In this document: one piece after another, positions 62,031-64,000 of the stretch
Layout: each line of letters opens with the position of its first letter
Position numbering within the stretch: position 1 is the stretch's first letter
Assembly (NCBI RefSeq): GCF_003946645.1
Contig: NZ_RHOU01000004.1
Coordinates: 1-64,000 of the forward strand
Direction of reading: 5' to 3'
Length of the DNA stretch: 64,000 nt
Origin: Lapidilactobacillus wuchangensis
GTDB lineage: Bacteria > Bacillota > Bacilli > Lactobacillales > Lactobacillaceae
Program-made: the position numbers and the translations under genes
Notes under the pieces: generated by a model
Told to the model about the DNA's origin: nothing
Databases searched by the model: none
The model's input: only the letters and a program-made list of their open reading frames with translations

Positions 62031-62573
62031 ATGAAGAGTAATTTAGATATTTTCCTTAAACAGTATCAGAAAACACGTTACGATGTGGCCAAAATAACTG
62101 GTATTTCTGAAGCGGCCTTGTCCAAAGCGAATCGGCGCGATCCGGAAACTTACACGGTTAAATTAATTATGGCCTTGAGTCAGACAGTTGCGATATCATC
62201 AGGCGCAACGTTAAATCAATTACTACAAATTCGCGATGATCCTCACAGACTGATGCAAGCGACAACTTATGCAGAAATAAAACAATTGGTTCATCAGAAA
62301 GAAGGGCGTTTTTTAATTTGTGGCGATTTCAGTAGCTTTTTGAAAGGTGTTCGGAATGCCAGTTTAGATGATGAAGTCAACGATTGGTTTCAGGTGGGCA
62401 CTAATGGCACGGGCACGATTGAAATGTGGGTGATTACGCGAATTTTAACGTTACTGACGCCAGGCGAAAATCGGCAGTTGGAAAATTTGAAGCAGGATAT
62501 TGCGACGGCCTATCAGGTTCACATCGTTGATCAGACGACAGCAGAATTAAGTCTGCGAATTTTAAACGAATAA
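62031..62573 (+). CDS. XRE-type DNA-binding protein
   Basis: A 180-residue protein with a short N-terminal helix-turn-helix (about 5-50: YDVAKITGISEAALSKANRR) and a C-terminal domain (about 65-180) of no recognised family, containing GRFLICGDFSSFLKG. It is probably a repressor of its own promoter. The start is uncertain: ATG 62031 is 12 nt after AAAGGA, while TTG 62025 would be 6 nt after it. Confidence 0.75.
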   Translation: MKSNLDIFLKQYQKTRYDVAKITGISEAALSKANRRDPETYTVKLIMALSQTVAISSGATLNQLLQIRDDPHRLMQATTYAEIKQLVHQKEGRFLICGDFSSFLKGVRNASLDDEVNDWFQVGTNGTGTIEMWVITRILTLLTPGENRQLENLKQDIATAYQVHIVDQTTAELSLRILNE

Positions 62574-62700
62574 CTCGCAAACAACTTGTCCGCTGAGGCT
62601 GACCTAGCTTATAATGAAACTAAGTTAAGTGGATTCTGTGGCGGCCGAAATGTTGCACAGAATCTTTTTACATCAAAGTGATTGAGGGGAGTTCAGGATT

Positions 62701-63276
62701 TTGGCAATTAAAGTGGGCAATAAGTTGATCATTATTACCGGTGCATCAGGTTCGGGCAAAACAACTGTCAGCAACTACTTGCATGATAATTATGGTGTGT
62801 TACGGGTGATTACCCATACGACCAGGCTGCCCCGCCAAGGTGAACAGGATAAGATTGATTATTATTTTGAAACGACGGCTAGTTTTGCTAAAAATCACTA
62901 TATTGAATCAGTCGATTACGCTGGTCATCAATATGGTTCTTCCCGTGAGGCCTTGCAACGAGCTTGGCGGAAACGGCGCGTGGTTAGCTTGGTGCTAGAT
63001 ACTAAGGGCGCCGAGGCTTACGTTAAAGTGATGCCCAAACAACTGATTGTTTTGTACGTAGCGATTACCAATCCAGAAATTCTGAAATCCCGCTTACAAA
63101 AACGCGGCGACACTCCGCAAGCCATTGAACAACGCTTGCAAAGTGAGGAAGCTCAACGTGACCTAGCCGTACCAGCTGGACTTAAAGAATCCGCCCACGT
63201 CATTTTGAATGATTCCTGGGCCGAAGCACAACAACAAGTGGATCAGGTGTTGAAAAAAGAATTGATGCGCCGCTAA
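62701..63276 (+). CDS. Guanylate kinase-like protein
   Basis: A 191-residue P-loop kinase related to guanylate kinase: Walker A GASGSGKTT (about 14-22), THTTRLPRQGE for GMP binding and a lid segment SRLQKRGDTPQAIEQRL. It lacks the strict SVxxTTRxPRPGE wording of housekeeping Gmk, so it is probably a paralog of unknown substrate. The start is TTG 62701 with GAGGGGA about 10 nt upstream; no better ATG exists. Confidence 0.82.
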   Translation: MAIKVGNKLIIITGASGSGKTTVSNYLHDNYGVLRVITHTTRLPRQGEQDKIDYYFETTASFAKNHYIESVDYAGHQYGSSREALQRAWRKRRVVSLVLDTKGAEAYVKVMPKQLIVLYVAITNPEILKSRLQKRGDTPQAIEQRLQSEEAQRDLAVPAGLKESAHVILNDSWAEAQQQVDQVLKKELMRR

Positions 63277-63337
63277 TCACCTCTCAATCATTGTCATCGG
63301 ATTTTGCAGAGATAGTCGCATTTAATTTAATAACAAT

Positions 63338-63376
63338 CAAAAAAGCACAACGACATTTTTTGCCGATGTGCTTTTT
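63338..63376. terminator. Bidirectional terminator
   Basis: AAAAAAGCACA pairs with TGTGCTTTTT, with A and T runs on both sides. It lies between the convergent guanylate-kinase-like and pdp genes. Confidence 0.8.
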
Positions 63377-63470
63377 CTAGTGCTATTTTTCAATTGAATT
63401 AGTTGCTGTTGATTTAGTGATGATAATTGAATTGACCAAGTAATTCAAAAGTATCCATAATTACGGGAAA

Positions 63471-64000
63471 TTACCGCACAATTTCATGAATCAATTCAGG
63501 TAATTCTGGTGCTTCAGCACTAATCGTAAAGCTGTTCAAGACTTGATCTTGGACTTCTTGTGGTGCTGGGGCGTTCAAGTAAAGGGTTGCCAGTGGTTCG
63601 CCAACAGTAATCTGGTCGCCAATCTTCTTATGCAGCATAATGCCGACTGCAGGATCGACTAAATCTTCCTTCTTAGCCCGACCGCCGCCAATCTTCATTG
63701 AAGCTAAACCTAATTCGTTTGTTTGCATGGCGCTAACATAACCAGTTTCTTTAGCAGTGATGTCTAAGGTAGATAATGCTTGTGGTAATTTGGTTGGATC
63801 GTCAACCACGCTGGCATCGCCACCTTGGTCGATGATCAATTGTTTGAAGGCCTGTAATGCACTGCCATCAGCAATTTTAGCTTCAAGAATTTGCCGAGCT
63901 GTGGCGGTATCTTTAGCAATCCCTGCCAAAATTAACATTTCTGCGCCTAAAACTAAAGTCAATTCAGTGACATCTTTAGGACCTTCGCCCTTCAGAACAT
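63471..64000 (-). CDS. pdp: Pyrimidine-nucleoside phosphorylase, C-terminal part (start outside the window)
   Basis: The last 176 residues of a nucleoside phosphorylase of the Pdp/DeoA family. GLASMKIGGGRAKKEDLVDP and VGIMLHKKIGDQITVGEPLA form the typical C-terminal domain. The frame runs unbroken to the window edge, so the gene is truncated only by the window. It cleaves uridine and (deoxy)thymidine and complements the deoC-deoB-deoD genes 54 kb away, although it is not in their operon. Confidence 0.92.
   Translation of the reverse strand, partial: VLKGEGPKDVTELTLVLGAEMLILAGIAKDTATARQILEAKIADGSALQAFKQLIIDQGGDASVVDDPTKLPQALSTLDITAKETGYVSAMQTNELGLASMKIGGGRAKKEDLVDPAVGIMLHKKIGDQITVGEPLATLYLNAPAPQEVQDQVLNSFTISAEAPELPELIHEIVR

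Overview
The window looks like a chromosomal segment of a low-to-mid GC Gram-positive bacterium, most likely a member of the Lactobacillaceae. The evidence is sortase-anchored surface proteins with LPxTG-type signals (LPKTG, LPKTN, LPQAS), MucBP and WxL domains, strong AGGAGG ribosome binding sites, CcpA-type cre sites, a class Ib ribonucleotide reductase operon and Hol_Tox-type small toxins. I cannot name the species from sequence alone.

Layout. 1-2.7 kb: the 3' end of a 5S rRNA gene, a split ThrE-type exporter pair, a structured ncRNA with its own promoter and terminator, and an RpiR regulator with a palindromic operator. 3-7 kb: a GH1 6-phospho-beta-glucosidase, an LPKTG surface protein and two tiny membrane-protein genes that are easy to miss. 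7.3-9.9 kb: deoC-deoB-deoD for nucleoside catabolism; a pyrimidine-nucleoside phosphorylase enters at the right edge. 10.6-12.4 kb: an aldo/keto reductase, then a deletion scar joining two 5'-truncated genes, then a type I toxin-antitoxin locus. 13-16 kb: an LPQAS coiled-coil protein related to PgrA, a decayed toxin locus and a long hairpin element. 16-25 kb: a two-gene ABC exporter, a WxL protein, a nuclease-helicase fusion and a gluconate-kinase-type FGGY kinase. 25-36 kb: a 1,892-residue MucBP adhesin, a CtpE-like P-type ATPase, a C39-like lipoprotein and a TIM-barrel protein. 36-42 kb: an intact toxin-antitoxin locus, a Nudix hydrolase, a cre-controlled solute-binding lipoprotein, a protein with a histone-H1-like tail, and membrane proteins. 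42.7-46.7 kb: nrdHIEF with a NrdR box. 47.5-58.9 kb: an aminotransferase divergent from a LysR regulator, BrnQ, an internalin-like LRR/MucBP protein, and a LysR gene divergent from a cupin/carboxymuconolactone decarboxylase/reductase operon. 59.6-64 kb: asparagine synthetase, an XRE regulator with a 14-bp-arm palindrome, a guanylate-kinase-like protein and partial pdp.

The most unusual content lies between the genes. Family R1 is a set of eight 0.5-0.8 kb non-coding units (U1-U8). Each carries two roughly 150-nt elements in divergent orientation around a terminator-like hairpin. The sixteen near-complete elements share one branched fold: a closing stem with a conserved CA/GUUCC internal loop, hairpin P2 with a U-U mismatch and usually a UUUA loop, and long hairpin P3 with an A-G mismatch in most copies. 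The helix sequences change but pairing is kept, and G-U wobbles favour one strand. Family R2 is a tandem array of roughly 120-bp repeats (three, two, one and a fragment at four sites) forming hairpins with an invariant bulged G and a CGGT-loop-ACCG tip, also with compensatory changes. I recognise neither family and see no transposase in the window, so both are candidates for undescribed structured mobile elements or RNAs. A third repeated module puts a strong Shine-Dalgarno in the loop of a hairpin whose stem holds the start codon of a tiny leader peptide.

The genes suggest a host-associated or plant-associated lifestyle: adhesion, use of nucleosides and beta-glucosides, carbon-catabolite-controlled sugar uptake, and many small regulatory or selfish RNA loci accumulated in intergenic space.
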